Positions 51,201 to 53,336 of a DNA stretch of 64,000 nucleotides are shown one piece after another. The stretch is from Branchiostoma floridae. Its lineage: Eukaryota > Chordata > Leptocardii > Amphioxiformes > Branchiostomatidae. A program made the position numbers and the translations under genes. The stretch is from assembly GCF_000003815.2 (NCBI RefSeq), contig NC_049988.1:1254309-1318308 (forward strand), read 5' to 3'. Each line of letters starts with the position of its first letter. Position 1 is the first letter of the stretch. The notes under the pieces are model-generated. The model was not told where the DNA came from. It was given only the letters and a program-made list of their open reading frames with translations, and made no database searches.

Positions 51201-51696
51201 AAGGTCCCCCTTGAATCTAATATTTAGAATAGTTGAATCGGCTGCTGAGCATTAATCGATCAATGCTTGGAAACTTTGATATCTCTGTTCTGTCATTTTT
51301 TGTGTGAAACTGAGACCGTCTAGTTTAGGATTGTCAAAGGCAAAAGTTTAAAGATATTTTCTCAATCAGCAAGCCAAATCTTGCATTCAAATCACCTAAC
51401 ACGACGATATTTCCTAAATTAGAGTATTTCAAATGGAGATTCATAGACGATTTTGAAGAAGATTCGGGGGTGGGGGTATAGGCATTACATAAATGCAAGT
51501 AAATTTTAGACAAAAATATGCTTATCAAACTTTCACCAAACAATATCTACCGCACTACTAACATTGTTCTAAATCTTCACCACATACAATACCCATAAAT
51601 TACACTGTAAGCAGTATGGGTTAGAAATGCAGTTAAATGTCATTTACCGTGTGCGAAATTTGCCGAAAGTACCAGCACAAGAAGAAGGCTCTTCAT
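92..51696 (-). CDS. VWDE: VWDE-like secreted D8C/VWD/EGF protein, 17 exons, 3' end outside window
   Basis: Gene-level entry. Exons (high to low): 51696-51648, 35291-34908, 31586-31527, 31247-30967, 21929-21843, 21464-21069, 20785-20712, 20252-20189, 11175-10972, 5398-5184, 4466-3977, 3677-3303, 3156-2896, 2758-2644, 2386-1769, 1641-1522, 214-92. Every junction has AG/GT borders and the phases chain without conflict (3916 nt, 1305 codons plus one base). Domain order is signal peptide (1-16), D8C (about 17-144), VWDE-specific beta region (165-419), VWD (about 430-610), Cys-rich region with RRRKR (678-682), EGF (about 830-860), a cadherin/Ig-like stretch, three EGFs (about 1105-1224) and two cbEGFs. 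This is the architecture of von Willebrand factor D and EGF domain-containing protein, a secreted glycoprotein whose biochemical role is poorly known. The last exon ends in phase 1, so more EGF exons are expected beyond base 1. Orthology to vertebrate VWDE rather than a sister paralogue is not proven. Confidence 0.85.
417..1458. mobile_element. DNA transposon, CACGATGG family, copy 1 (carries a SINE)
   Basis: Ends are inverted repeats: CACGATGGTCAAATTTGGCC at the left and the reverse of CACGATGGTAAAATTTGGCC at the right. Related copies lie at about 22420-24091 (opposite orientation) and from 29857 to about 30445. No coding region is seen, so it is non-autonomous. It lies in the intron between exons 16 and 17 of the VWDE-like gene. 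The superfamily is not clear; no convincing target duplication was seen. Confidence 0.7.
1019..1333 (+). mobile_element. tRNA-derived SINE
   Basis: A tRNA-like head at about 1026-1099 has an A-box-like stretch (taaccggtagagcg) and a B box (GGTTCTTAGTTCGATCCCC). A conserved SINE body follows (CCTTGGGAAAGGCACTTTAC at about 1120, then CCCAGGTGTAACAATGGGTA) and an A-rich tail at 1307-1318. The body resembles the central domain shared by the MetaSINE superfamily; that assignment is from memory. The related element at 29.9-30.0 kb runs continuously through the site without it, an empty site. Confidence 0.7.
1522..1641 (-). CDS. VWDE: VWDE-like gene exon 16: calcium-binding EGF
   Basis: 120 nt, phase 1-1, acceptor ctctggtgacag, donor GTAAGC. 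Codes [19 protein letters not shown], then [20 protein letters not shown]. It has the D-x-DEC...GSYRC cbEGF consensus and six cysteines. A one-module 1-1 exon of this kind is easily duplicated. Confidence 0.93.
1769..2386 (-). CDS. VWDE: VWDE-like gene exon 15: cadherin/Ig-like segment plus three EGFs
   Basis: 618 nt, phase 1-1. It opens [20 protein letters not shown] and continues with [13 protein letters not shown] and [10 protein letters not shown], a cadherin- or Ig-like strand pattern. Three EGF modules follow: CPCQHDGSC...[13 protein letters not shown], then [15 protein letters not shown] with [12 protein letters not shown] (calcium-binding consensus), then [16 protein letters not shown] with [13 protein letters not shown]. 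The three EGFs sit in one exon, unlike the single-EGF exons downstream. Confidence 0.9.
2644..2758 (-). CDS. VWDE: VWDE-like gene exon 14: Cys-rich linker
   Basis: 115 nt, phase 0 in and phase 1 out, acceptor ttcctaaag, donor GTATGTG. Codes [20 protein letters not shown] and then [18 protein letters not shown]. The C-x-I-x-G-x-C-x6-8-P-x2-WCQ-x-C pattern recurs in VWDE and related EGF proteins. It contains a potential N-glycosylation site (NHT). Confidence 0.88.
2896..3156 (-). CDS. VWDE: VWDE-like gene exon 13
   Basis: 261 nt (87 codons), phase 0-0, acceptor ttgcatttcag, donor GTAATG. Blocks are [49 protein letters not shown] and [14 protein letters not shown]. The SNDG-x-xFS pattern followed by YD-x-C-x-x-C is the usual VWDE linker after the first EGF (an Ig/IPT-like strand pair). 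Confidence 0.88.
3303..3677 (-). CDS. VWDE: VWDE-like gene exon 12: EGF-like domain and flanks
   Basis: 375 nt, phase 0-0. It starts [19 protein letters not shown] and contains an EGF-like module [18 protein letters not shown] then KEGYTSADC, followed by a segment with CDIRHRPC and ENLTCRVTQ. There are two possible donors: GTTAGT after ...CAGGTCTCG (used here, ending at 3303) or GTCTCG six bases earlier (3309). Both keep phase 0 and differ by two residues (VS). Confidence 0.86.
3977..4466 (-). CDS. VWDE: VWDE-like gene exon 11: post-VWD Cys region with RRRKR
   Basis: 490 nt, phase 2 in and phase 0 out. It begins [12 protein letters not shown], has a CEC-x7-C cluster, then [14 protein letters not shown] at 4235-4249, then an acidic stretch and a helical Cys-containing tail ([20 protein letters not shown]). 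The post-VWD C8-like region with a dibasic cluster is known in VWDE proteins. RRRKR-D is a strong furin-type consensus, so processing into two chains is plausible but inferred. Confidence 0.88.
4467..5183. other. intron between exons 10 and 11, nothing recognised
   Basis: AT-rich sequence with no recognisable exon, repeat copy or inverted termini. Confidence 0.5.
5184..5398 (-). CDS. VWDE: VWDE-like gene exon 10: VWD domain, C-terminal part
   Basis: 215 nt, phase 0 in and phase 2 out, acceptor tgacacag, donor GTAAGC. Blocks are [34 protein letters not shown] and [13 protein letters not shown]. The GLCG-x-DxNPxND motif is the conserved VWD calcium/disulfide segment. The split arginine codon (CG plus G) matches the phase of exon 11. 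Confidence 0.93.
5757..6166. mobile_element. MITE-like fold-back with G-run termini
   Basis: The left end (a run of G, then ttcgctgtcgt and ttttgctatctct) is mirrored at the right end (agagatagcaaaac, aacgacag, then a run of C). The middle is unrelated. About 410 bp, non-coding. The element between 5399 and this point is unrecognised intron sequence. Confidence 0.5.
6237..6765. mobile_element. MITE-like inverted repeat element
   Basis: Left end GGGCCTTCACACTTAAACCG is mirrored at the right by cgtgctctcgtgtgaagggcc. Internally the two halves carry repeated attcc/gaatt-rich motifs that pair with each other. About 530 bp, no coding potential. It abuts the start of the CR1-type LINE. Confidence 0.5.
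7390..8254 (+). pseudogene. LINE ORF1 remnant, SGNH-hydrolase-like domain
   Basis: Reads [19 protein letters not shown] with the GDS nucleophile block, [10 protein letters not shown] (block III), a frameshift near 7790, then [13 protein letters not shown] and [11 protein letters not shown], where D and H form the block V pair. This is the esterase domain found in ORF1 of CR1-group LINEs, thought to bind or modify lipids or acetyl groups. The frameshift and a C-run near 8166 break the frame. Confidence 0.75.
8557..10561 (+). pseudogene. LINE ORF2 remnant: endonuclease and reverse transcriptase
   Basis: Endonuclease pieces are [25 protein letters not shown] and [14 protein letters not shown] pieces are [48 protein letters not shown] and the motif C block [10 protein letters not shown]. 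Stops at about 9130, 9560, 10005 and 10258 and frame changes separate them. It is not functional. Confidence 0.85.
10669..10870 (+). repeat. fragment of the hairpin-ended repeat family
   Basis: Carries ggtgggtgggtaggggtc, ccccctagcagcttgct, gtactgcagcgga and ggacatgctgcggtcgtg. All of these recur in the elements at 24.8-26.4, 41.3-42.4 and 62.0-63.1 kb. Only an internal part is present. Confidence 0.6.
10972..11175 (-). CDS. VWDE: VWDE-like gene exon 9: VWD domain, part 3
   Basis: 204 nt (68 codons), phase 0-0, acceptor ttgctttgtgcag, donor GTAAGA. Blocks are [32 protein letters not shown] and [10 protein letters not shown]-x3-TCNCGVAVR is typical of VWDE-class VWD domains. It continues into exon 10 as [13 protein letters not shown]. 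The intron upstream (9 kb) holds most of the MITEs and the microsatellite. Confidence 0.92.
11176..12590. other. intron sequence, nothing recognised
   Basis: AT-rich intron of the VWDE-like gene. A short GC-richer island at about 12310-12500 repeats the motif gccgtacccg in degenerate form; its function is unknown. No VWD or EGF exon is present. Confidence 0.45.
12592..12801. mobile_element. palindromic MITE related to the one at 30085
   Basis: Left arm cagactccccaggtcg, ataatagaaattggacaaa and agacgagttagctg is mirrored by cagctaactcatctgg, tttgtccaatttgtactatt and cgacctgtggagcctgg. The outer TAGTCTCTGCCAG-like end matches the terminus of the MITE at 30085-30272, so they are probably one family. 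Confidence 0.6.
12802..13613. other. intron with three GTAACAAACGTTACC motifs
   Basis: The motif GTAACAAACGTTACC occurs at about 13181, 13363 and 13522. The last copy is followed at once by its inverse, making a near-perfect palindrome. Otherwise there is nothing recognised. Confidence 0.5.
13618..14531. mobile_element. piggyBac-like MITE, copy A, with TTAA target sites
   Basis: 914 bp, bounded by TTAA on both sides (13614-13617 and 14532-14535). Terminal inverted repeats are CCCTATCTAGACCAGG. TTAA duplication plus CCC-starting termini is the hallmark of the piggyBac superfamily. Non-coding. Copy B at 22902-23794 is in the opposite orientation. Confidence 0.85.
14536..15945. other. intron with a degenerate ~23-bp repeat, otherwise unrecognised
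   Basis: Between about 15430 and 15555 a degenerate unit like cgcacgaatcattatgcaaa repeats about five times. The rest has no recognised feature. Confidence 0.4.
15946..16078. repeat. fold-back element
   Basis: aatacaacacggtgtattcc with tatcaccc is mirrored by gggtgatgctgaatacacc and gtgttatatt. The loop is GC-rich and itself contains the palindrome-like cggatcgcc/ggtcgatccg. It may be a short MITE. Confidence 0.45.
16344..16450 (-). pseudogene. possible Ty3/gypsy RNase H fragment
   Basis: The minus strand reads [20 protein letters not shown]. This recalls the block YIPGPQNIADSLSRL found near the end of Ty3/gypsy RNase H. Only about 25 residues match and the rest of the open stretch shows nothing, so this is a weak call. 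Confidence 0.25.
16440..17655 (-). repeat. long dispersed repeat, arm 1 (inverted to 48400-49965)
   Basis: Successive blocks match the reverse complement of 48.4-50.0 kb in order: cggcctttctagt, gaacagtccaacgttgcgtgg, gaatcaattcacaat, agggcatacg, tgattgcatacaaagtaaaa, ttaaactgccagag and gtggcgagaatgattatttt. It is a diverged, moderately old copy. No protein domain is recognised in it, so the element class is unknown. Confidence 0.65.
17800..17960 (+). repeat. short interspersed repeat, aggtcattcggtccag family
   Basis: The core ttcaggtcattcggtccag, then acgacggagatga, gacaggagaaagaa, catta(c)gaacaca and atggctgaaatat recurs at 19308-19460 and, inverted, at 45785-45945 and 51945-52060. At 45.8 kb it runs straight into the 163-bp tandem array. 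Confidence 0.6.
18216..18355 (+). repeat. ~79-bp tandem duplication
   Basis: ttgctgattggctgaacgg followed by caattgattt occurs twice, about 79 bp apart, with few differences. Confidence 0.6.
18626..19305. mobile_element. PIF/Harbinger-like MITE with TTA target duplication
   Basis: 680 bp with inverted termini GACCCCGTTCACACTCAAAA, flanked by TTA at 18623-18625 and 19306-19308. Subterminal copies of agtgtgaacg occur in both arms. A 3-bp TTA duplication is usual for PIF/Harbinger. Non-coding. It sits between two copies of the aggtcattcggtccag repeat, so it may have inserted within one. Confidence 0.75.
19612..20180. repeat. TG/CA microsatellite containing an assembly gap
   Basis: Imperfect (TG)n with TATG, TGCG and TTTG interruptions on both sides of 100 N (19699-19798). 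The right end comes within about ten bases of the donor of VWDE exon 8. The bases after the gap (acgcggtcccgtaggactg) are unique, so the array may be two separate tracts. Confidence 0.9.
19699..19798. other. assembly gap (100 N)
   Basis: Exactly 100 N within the TG repeat, probably a fixed-size placeholder and not a measured length. Confidence 0.98.
20189..20252 (-). CDS. VWDE: VWDE-like gene exon 8: VWD domain, part 2 (micro-exon)
   Basis: 64 nt, phase 2 in and phase 0 out, acceptor ttttttcatcag, donor GTACGT. Codes [20 protein letters not shown] then E. The GDFVLY block is the usual G-[EDx]-[FY]-VL-[YF] of VWD after TFDG. It joins FDG-S-RAEN upstream and [11 protein letters not shown] downstream. 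The donor sits only a few bases from a several-hundred-base CA/TG repeat. Confidence 0.9.
20253..20711. other. intron between exons 7 and 8, nothing recognised
   Basis: AT-rich, no repeat or exon seen. The next introns (20786-21068 and 21465-21842) are likewise unremarkable. Confidence 0.5.
20712..20785 (-). CDS. VWDE: VWDE-like gene exon 7: start of VWD domain ([10 protein letters not shown])
   Basis: 74 nt, phase 0 in and phase 2 out, acceptor caccacag, donor GTAAGCG. Codes [20 protein letters not shown] followed by TFDG. GDPH-x-TFDG is the hallmark opening motif of VWD domains. I found it by asking where the missing VWD N-terminus was; its phases fit both neighbours exactly, which makes a chance match very unlikely. 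Confidence 0.92.
21069..21464 (-). CDS. VWDE: VWDE-like gene exon 6: beta-rich VWDE region, part 2
   Basis: 396 nt (132 codons), phase 0-0, acceptor ttcattttcag, donor GTACATTG. Blocks include [55 protein letters not shown] and TMTITFGTP. It corresponds to the region directly before the VWD domain in VWDE. A roughly 59-bp piece of this exon ([17 protein letters not shown]) recurs as a diverged fragment in the upstream intron at 22129-22187. Confidence 0.9.
21843..21929 (-). CDS. VWDE: VWDE-like gene exon 5
   Basis: 87 nt, phase 0-0, acceptor ttttcttag, donor GTAACA. Codes [18 protein letters not shown] followed by [11 protein letters not shown]. The ITC-x-V-R...F/WAGIK pattern is characteristic of the VWDE region just before the long beta domain. 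It completes the fold begun in exon 4, across a 9 kb intron full of transposons. Confidence 0.85.
22129..22187 (-). pseudogene. duplicated fragment of VWDE exon 6
   Basis: ctctcatggttattgtttct followed by ccatcagcacgctgagtgac and atcgctccatt matches exon 6 at about 21220-21278 with only a few mismatches. In the right frame it would code the [17 protein letters not shown] segment. It lacks the rest of the exon and clear splice sites. It is in the intron just upstream of exon 5, same strand. Confidence 0.75.
22420..24091. mobile_element. DNA transposon, CACGATGG family, copy 2 (interrupted by a MITE)
   Basis: The right end reads ccaaatttgaccatcgtg, the reverse of the copy 1 terminus. Internal blocks gctggcgtcattattggtg and ctccagatttgtgt, the ttttcgacctta block and caccctttctaaa match copies 1 and 3. 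The left boundary is uncertain. Copy 2 is split by the piggyBac-like MITE at 22902-23794. Confidence 0.65.
22902..23794. mobile_element. piggyBac-like MITE, copy B
   Basis: 893 bp, TTAA at 22898-22901 and 23795-23798, same CCCTATCTAGACC termini as copy A, opposite orientation. The host repeat is continuous at this point in copy 1 (about 700-725), where CTAA takes the place of TTAA: an empty site. Confidence 0.88.
24092..24838. other. intron, nothing recognised
   Basis: No open reading frame or repeat copy that I recognise; a short segment at 24118-24345 is open but has no known domain. Confidence 0.4.
24838..26392 (+). mobile_element. hairpin-ended, CTAG-terminated repeat element, copy 1
   Basis: Starts with the hairpin ctttgccagaat/attctggcaaag (24840-24868). 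Ends with ttggcaaaggtatg and then aactCTAG before T. Internal modules share gggccccctagcgg, gtactgcagcgcaact and ggtgggtgggtaggggtc with the copies at 41.35-42.40 and 62.0-63.1 kb. The ending inserts directly into a LINE endonuclease region. The structure is reminiscent of Helitron/Helentron-type non-autonomous elements, but this is inference. Confidence 0.55.
26393..27095 (+). pseudogene. LINE endonuclease remnant (RTE/CFDP2-like), left piece
   Basis: Reads [34 protein letters not shown], then in other frames [31 protein letters not shown] and [11 protein letters not shown]. This is the endonuclease of the LINE type often annotated as craniofacial development protein 2-like. The matching RT piece is at 29180-29625, after a 2 kb insertion. 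Stops and frameshifts show decay. Confidence 0.8.
27096..29114. mobile_element. ~2 kb insertion splitting a LINE; carries a minus-strand ORF1-like remnant
   Basis: It interrupts the LINE between its endonuclease/linker (last in-frame part near 27080) and its RT (29180). It contains a degenerate direct repeat of about 122 bp at 28625-28745 and 28994-29116 (cccggcagccgc, then ccctatgtggaaatgtga). A T-rich tract at 27468-27492 with the inverse of AATAAA suggests the poly(A) end of a minus-strand retroelement. Confidence 0.55.
28018..28610 (-). pseudogene. LINE ORF1-like (coiled coil and RRM-type) remnant
   Basis: Minus-strand translation gives a coiled-coil start, then [51 protein letters not shown], stop, [31 protein letters not shown], stop, and [19 protein letters not shown]. 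The RRNCLLLHG and [14 protein letters not shown] blocks are common in nucleic-acid-binding ORF1 proteins of animal LINEs. In-frame stops make it dead. Confidence 0.7.
29180..29625 (+). pseudogene. LINE reverse transcriptase remnant, right piece
   Basis: Reads [60 protein letters not shown] and [20 protein letters not shown] with frame changes. It is the N-terminal RT region of the same LINE type as 26393-27095. The catalytic motifs further on are missing, so it is truncated. Confidence 0.85.
29857..30445. mobile_element. DNA transposon, CACGATGG family, copy 3 (truncated, with MITE inside)
   Basis: The left terminus is CACGATGGTAAAATTTGGCC. It matches copy 1 across the point where copy 1 has its SINE, and matches copy 2 on the right until about 30445, where similarity stops. 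The MITE at 30085-30272 is inserted in it. Confidence 0.65.
30085..30272. mobile_element. palindromic MITE with 9-bp target duplication
   Basis: 188 bp with long inverted arms starting TAGTCTGTACCAGACTCCGG. Flanked by AGTGGAACA at 30076-30084 and 30273-30281. A 9-bp duplication suggests a Mutator-like origin, tentatively. The centre holds a second palindrome around gatcgtcggatc. Confidence 0.8.
30580..30679. other. assembly gap (100 N), probably spurious
   Basis: The sequence CGTGATAGTCGCAG occurs directly before and directly after the N run, so the two contigs appear to overlap and no bases may be missing. Confidence 0.9.
30967..31247 (-). CDS. VWDE: VWDE-like gene exon 4: beta-rich VWDE region, part 1
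   Basis: 281 nt, enters in phase 1 and leaves in phase 0 (donor GTGAGG). The peptide runs from [16 protein letters not shown] through [16 protein letters not shown] and [14 protein letters not shown] to [18 protein letters not shown]. It resembles the segment between D8C and VWD in VWDE proteins: an extracellular beta-sandwich-like stretch with few cysteines. It carries a possible N-glycosylation site (NATI). The change from phase 1 to phase 0 fits the next exon at 21929. Confidence 0.85.
31527..31586 (-). CDS. VWDE: VWDE-like gene exon 3: 20-residue Cys mini-exon
   Basis: 60 nt, phase 1-1, acceptor ttttttgcag, donor GTGGGT. It codes [18 protein letters not shown] with two cysteines and sits between the D8C exon and the first VWDE-specific exon. 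The same small exon (TSRLCPDGEVLHHDICI) follows the D8C exon of the plus-strand paralogue at 56229-56282, which supports it as a real conserved exon and not a chance open stretch. Confidence 0.85.
31867..32094. mobile_element. 228-bp MITE, CCACCAGGTG family, copy A
   Basis: The ends begin TAACAT on each strand, with inner repeats cataatgccaccaggtgg and cacctggtggaattatg. The interior is mirror-like (ctataacaatgttttg against cgttagtatag). Copy B at 43969-44194 is in the opposite orientation. Non-coding. Confidence 0.8.
32640..34254. mobile_element. piggyBac-like MITE, copy C, old, carrying a nested MITE
   Basis: The right terminus cgtctagatagggTTAA and internal blocks (acgacgg(c)actgacg, ataacccaaataaaatggac, catggcaac-type blocks) match copies A and B. 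The left end is too decayed to place exactly. It is split by the nested element at 33101-34067. Confidence 0.65.
33101..34067. mobile_element. TTAA MITE, CCCTCAAACACCCGA family
   Basis: 967 bp between TTAA 33097-33100 and TTAA 34068-34071. Inverted termini are CCCTCAAACACCCGA and its partner tcgggtgcttgaggg. It sits inside copy C of another TTAA MITE, where copy B (23519-23540) shows the uninterrupted site gatgTTAAtg. A partial relative is at 39223-39809. Confidence 0.85.
34259..34907. other. intron before exon 2, nothing recognised
   Basis: AT-rich sequence without clear repeats or coding potential. Confidence 0.45.
34908..35291 (-). CDS. VWDE: VWDE-like gene exon 2: D8C domain
   Basis: 128 codons, phase 1 at both ends, acceptor tttcttcag and donor GTAAGTG. 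The peptide runs from [16 protein letters not shown] through [37 protein letters not shown] and QGGFYVYNI to PSGYCVG. These blocks are typical of the eight-cysteine D8C module of uromodulin, GP2, OIT3 and VWDE proteins, an extracellular disulfide-bonded domain. The plus-strand exon at 55365-55769 codes a clear paralogue with the same block order (PGWYRF becomes [18 protein letters not shown] becomes HCGTQVPIWMNG). Confidence 0.92.
35704..36131. mobile_element. hAT-like MITE with 8-bp target duplication
   Basis: 428 bp with inverted termini TAKGGCTGGGTAYCGGTAC, flanked by perfect ATGAACAG at 35696-35703 and 36132-36139. 8-bp duplications are typical of the hAT superfamily. The interior repeats ggtccgg and ggacctgaacc. 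Non-coding. It lies in intron 1 of the VWDE-like gene. Confidence 0.85.
36140..38450. other. intron 1, mostly unrecognised
   Basis: No coding potential. A degenerate tandem pair occurs at about 36923-37140 (actttttatcaa...gggtatacc repeated about 133 bp apart). Confidence 0.4.
38455..39215 (+). pseudogene. LINE ORF2 5' end: 2A-like leader and APE endonuclease
   Basis: An ATG at 38455 opens a leader [20 protein letters not shown] followed by [11 protein letters not shown] (38515-38547), then [20 protein letters not shown] and a stop at about 38628. Past the break: ALTETHLDS-like residues, then [31 protein letters not shown] and FNAD near 38990, and QPTRIT-like [12 protein letters not shown] at 39067. 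The block D-x-(D/E)-x-NPGP is the 2A ribosome-skipping consensus, reported in sea urchin and amphioxus non-LTR elements. The 3' part is missing: the sequence turns into a MITE fragment at about 39223. Confidence 0.75.
39223..39809 (+). mobile_element. partial TTAA MITE (CCCTCAAACACCCGA family)
   Basis: Matches 33476-34067 block by block (gccatcttggattttgac, gttgccatggcaacc, ccactcggtcattttagtcg, ggtcgggtgctta) and stops at the right terminus, which is slightly decayed. The left third is missing. Confidence 0.75.
39810..41346. other. intron 1, nothing recognised apart from a small minisatellite
   Basis: At 40729-40805 short units ggaagggc(t/c)tt and ccattggttga repeat three to four times each. 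Otherwise no feature. Confidence 0.4.
41347..42398 (-). mobile_element. hairpin-ended, CTAG-terminated repeat element, copy 2
   Basis: On the minus strand it ends ...acctcatacctccatg reversed, with CTAG at 41352-41355. The other end has the microsatellite acacacagacagacac and then ataacctccatg. It is the same element as 62010-63107, with high similarity over the AT-rich third. It carries five octamers ATGCAAAT (41409-41964) and two protein-like modules (41780-41920 and 42055-42190). It has no transposase. Confidence 0.65.
42400..43965. other. intron 1, nothing recognised
   Basis: No domain-bearing reading frame or repeat copy found. A slightly GC-richer patch lies at 43650-43750. Confidence 0.4.
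43969..44194. mobile_element. 226-bp MITE, CCACCAGGTG family, copy B
   Basis: The left taacatacattcgcat matches the reverse of copy A's right end, and the right gatagtcgatgtta matches the reverse of copy A's left end. Inner arms caccaggtg and cacctggtg are retained. Confidence 0.8.
44200..45085. other. intron 1, nothing recognised
   Basis: No recognisable coding or repeat sequence. Confidence 0.4.
45090..45665 (-). pseudogene. LINE reverse transcriptase remnant
   Basis: The minus strand reads [74 protein letters not shown] (motif A) and [20 protein letters not shown] (motif B), with in-frame stops and no motif C. It is a 5'- and 3'-truncated non-LTR RT of a different type from the CR1 copy at 6.8-10.7 kb. 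Sense orientation relative to the host gene. Confidence 0.85.
46021..46745. repeat. tandem array, ~163-bp unit, about 4.5 copies
   Basis: The block ggcccctgtaccctggtatt recurs at 46043, 46206, 46369, 46532 and 46694, a period of 163 (the last 162). Copies differ at few positions. It directly follows a copy of the aggtcattcggtccag repeat. The unit is not a multiple of three, so the open frames on the minus strand are not coding. Confidence 0.9.
46740..48055. repeat. segmental tandem duplication, two ~650-700-bp units
   Basis: Unit 1 (about 46740-47310) and unit 2 (about 47330-48055) share in order: ggtatagataggca, gttttctttt, cacagagcc, gccaatcag, ggctaattaatattcataag, ctcgcattttagactatt, acgataatcg(c/t)agcagtcactta, ttcgctgcgc and gacttttgttgacggtct. 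The second unit carries a G/C-rich insert around 47680-47765. Confidence 0.75.
48400..49965 (+). repeat. long dispersed repeat, arm 2 (inverted to 16440-17655)
   Basis: Collinear in reverse with 16440-17655. It is interrupted by a TTAA MITE at 49275-49936. A small third piece of the same family lies at about 53745-53860. Confidence 0.65.
49275..49936. mobile_element. TTAA MITE with CGGTGCACACC termini
   Basis: 662 bp with TTAA at 49271-49274 and 49937-49940. Inverted termini are CGGTGCACACC and ggtgtgtgcaccg. The related repeat at about 16495-16515 lacks it and runs straight through (tgtatttg...ctcaagcaaatg in reverse). Non-coding. A third TTAA-type family in this window. Confidence 0.8.
49966..51333. 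other. intron 1, nothing recognised
   Basis: A TTAACCCTTTCCAGACTCGG sequence at 50849 resembles a single TTAA-type transposon end, but no partner end was found. Confidence 0.35.
51340..51545 (-). pseudogene. LINE endonuclease fragment
   Basis: The minus strand reads [20 protein letters not shown], then [19 protein letters not shown]. The LGDLNAR block is typical of the APE endonuclease. It is short and isolated, within intron 1 close to exon 1. Confidence 0.65.
51648..51696 (-). CDS. VWDE: VWDE-like gene exon 1: signal peptide
   Basis: Codes [16 protein letters not shown] plus the first base of a glycine codon, then donor GGTAAATG. It is a textbook signal peptide: Lys near the start, a Leu/Val core and small residues before the likely cleavage site. 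It ends in phase 1, exactly what the D8C exon at 35291 needs, giving the join [14 protein letters not shown]. The context before the ATG (acaacc) is a good Kozak match. The link spans a 16.4 kb intron and rests on phase and logic, not on a transcript; another leader exon could exist within the intron. Confidence 0.72.
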
Positions 51697-51763
51697 GGTT
51701 GTATCTATCGGCAGGTAGGACGTCCATACGCAACTTCTGTTCGCTCTATTTTTTTCAAAATCA

Positions 51764-51772
51764 CTACTTATA
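51764..51772 (-). promoter_or_regulatory. candidate TATA box of the VWDE-like gene
   Basis: TATAAGTAG on the minus strand lies about 70 nt upstream of the exon 1 ATG. That spacing would put transcription start about 40-45 nt before the ATG, giving a short leader. Motif match only; single TATA-like matches are common in AT-rich DNA. Confidence 0.35.
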
Positions 51773-53029
51773 CACCTCCGTATCAACAAACTACCGCCCT
51801 TCAAGGAAGTTGCTTCGGAAATGTCCCGCTGGTCTTCAATAATTTGCATATTTGCACTAGGGCCTAGCGTTAGCTGCTATCAATGAGCAGCTGGTGTTCG
51901 TGACGCTATTTATTTCACTCCGCCATATCGGAGGTTCGGAATAAAGTCCAATACTGTTTTCGTGATGTTTCTGCTTCTTCTTTCTTCTTTTGTTGCTACC
52001 TTTATAGGGATTCATCTCCGTCGTTCCTGGACCAAATGACCCGCAACTTGGCACAGGAGTAGAGTGACATTTCTGATTTTTTATAGATGCCTTGAAAATG
52101 ATTTTATTGAAATGTTTTGGCCATTTTCGTCCAAAAAGTGACCAAAAATCCCTTCATATGATTTACTCGGCATTTTGGCGGGGTTTCGTACGGCTATTTT
52201 CAACGCCCACCGCCTTCGAGCATTTCACTACTATGGTAAGATGATGATTGCCCGCGCTAGACGGATCAGTGTACAATGTGTTCGTGTTGGCTGATTGAAT
52301 CATCAAAGGGAAGACAATATGCGCGCGACATTTATAAGCGATGGTCTGATTGGTCAACCCGTGTACAGCAAATGGGGAACAGTCTTTCAGAGTACTAGTA
52401 CTCCTGCGTGATTTAATTGACATAGCGAACCACCCGCCTTTCGGTATTAGAGCACGGGGGTGCGCGTGACAGTAATTTTGATTTTAAACGTTATCTTACA
52501 GGCAACCGTTTTCAAAACACCGTTAATAAGGTTCTGTTTAACATGATGTTGTGTCAGACATCGGACAGCTGCCCAATGCTTACATTTGCAATGCTGCAGT
52601 ATGAGTAATCTCAGGCAGATTTACCAGTGGCATAACATAGTATCAAAGCTGGCTAAGGAGTACATCAGTCACTGGAAATCTGCCCTCAATCGGCTTGAAC
52701 AAAGGCTGTTAACATCCTATTGTTGCCTAATGAAACAGTGCTTGCTGGGTAGGCGTTTATTTTCCTCCTACCTGTTTGTCGCGGATCACTTACAGGAATG
52801 TGCGCGGGTCAATGAACTTGTCCCAATAAAGATATATAGTGCTGGTAAAATCATTAGCACCCCAATTATTCGTGTAGCTGTTAATATGGCCACAGGGAGG
52901 GGTAGCAACACTATTGTTGAATAGAAATGCTGTTTCAGTGACGTCAGTTCTCCGGTAGCGACACGGAATGACCATTTTCTTCGTAATGTGACTATCCACA
53001 GTATCACATAGACTCTTTTTCTATGGTTT

Positions 53030-53336
53030 TGGCGCGTTTGACACACCCGATCCCTCGATCTCGGAAGTCAAGCAACGTGCAGTCCAGACAGTACTTGGAT
53101 GGGAGACCACCAAGGGAGACTGGATGCTGTAGCTGGGTCATACCAAAGACTCTTAAAGATGGTATACTTCTTTCTCTGCGAAGAGGACGAGTATGGAAGA
53201 TAAACACAGATCACTACCAGCGGACTAGCCCTCTGCTGTAGTGACCTATGTGTGACCCCAGGGCCATGAAATGGAGATGGGTGCCGGGCCTACGCATGAC
53301 AATATGATGTATGGTAACTTTAGCTTTAGCTTTAAA
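53030..53336 (+). mobile_element. 5S-rRNA-derived SINE (SINE3-like)
   Basis: Positions 53046-53134 match 5S rRNA: gatctcggaag, agcaacgtgc (A-box region), agtacttggatgggagacca (C-box region) and gatgctgta. About 200 bp of unrelated body follows, with a tail of repeated tttagc. A 5S head with a foreign tail ending in a short tandem tail is the SINE3 layout. Several changes in the 5S part make a functional 5S gene unlikely. Confidence 0.82.

Noticed and set aside
52586-52924. 112-codon open frame between the two genes
   Set aside because: No known domain, no splice or codon support; could be chance. Kept only as a note in the intergenic entry.
53046-53134. A functional 5S rRNA gene
   Set aside because: Several changes in conserved 5S positions and fusion to a repeat body with a short tandem tail.
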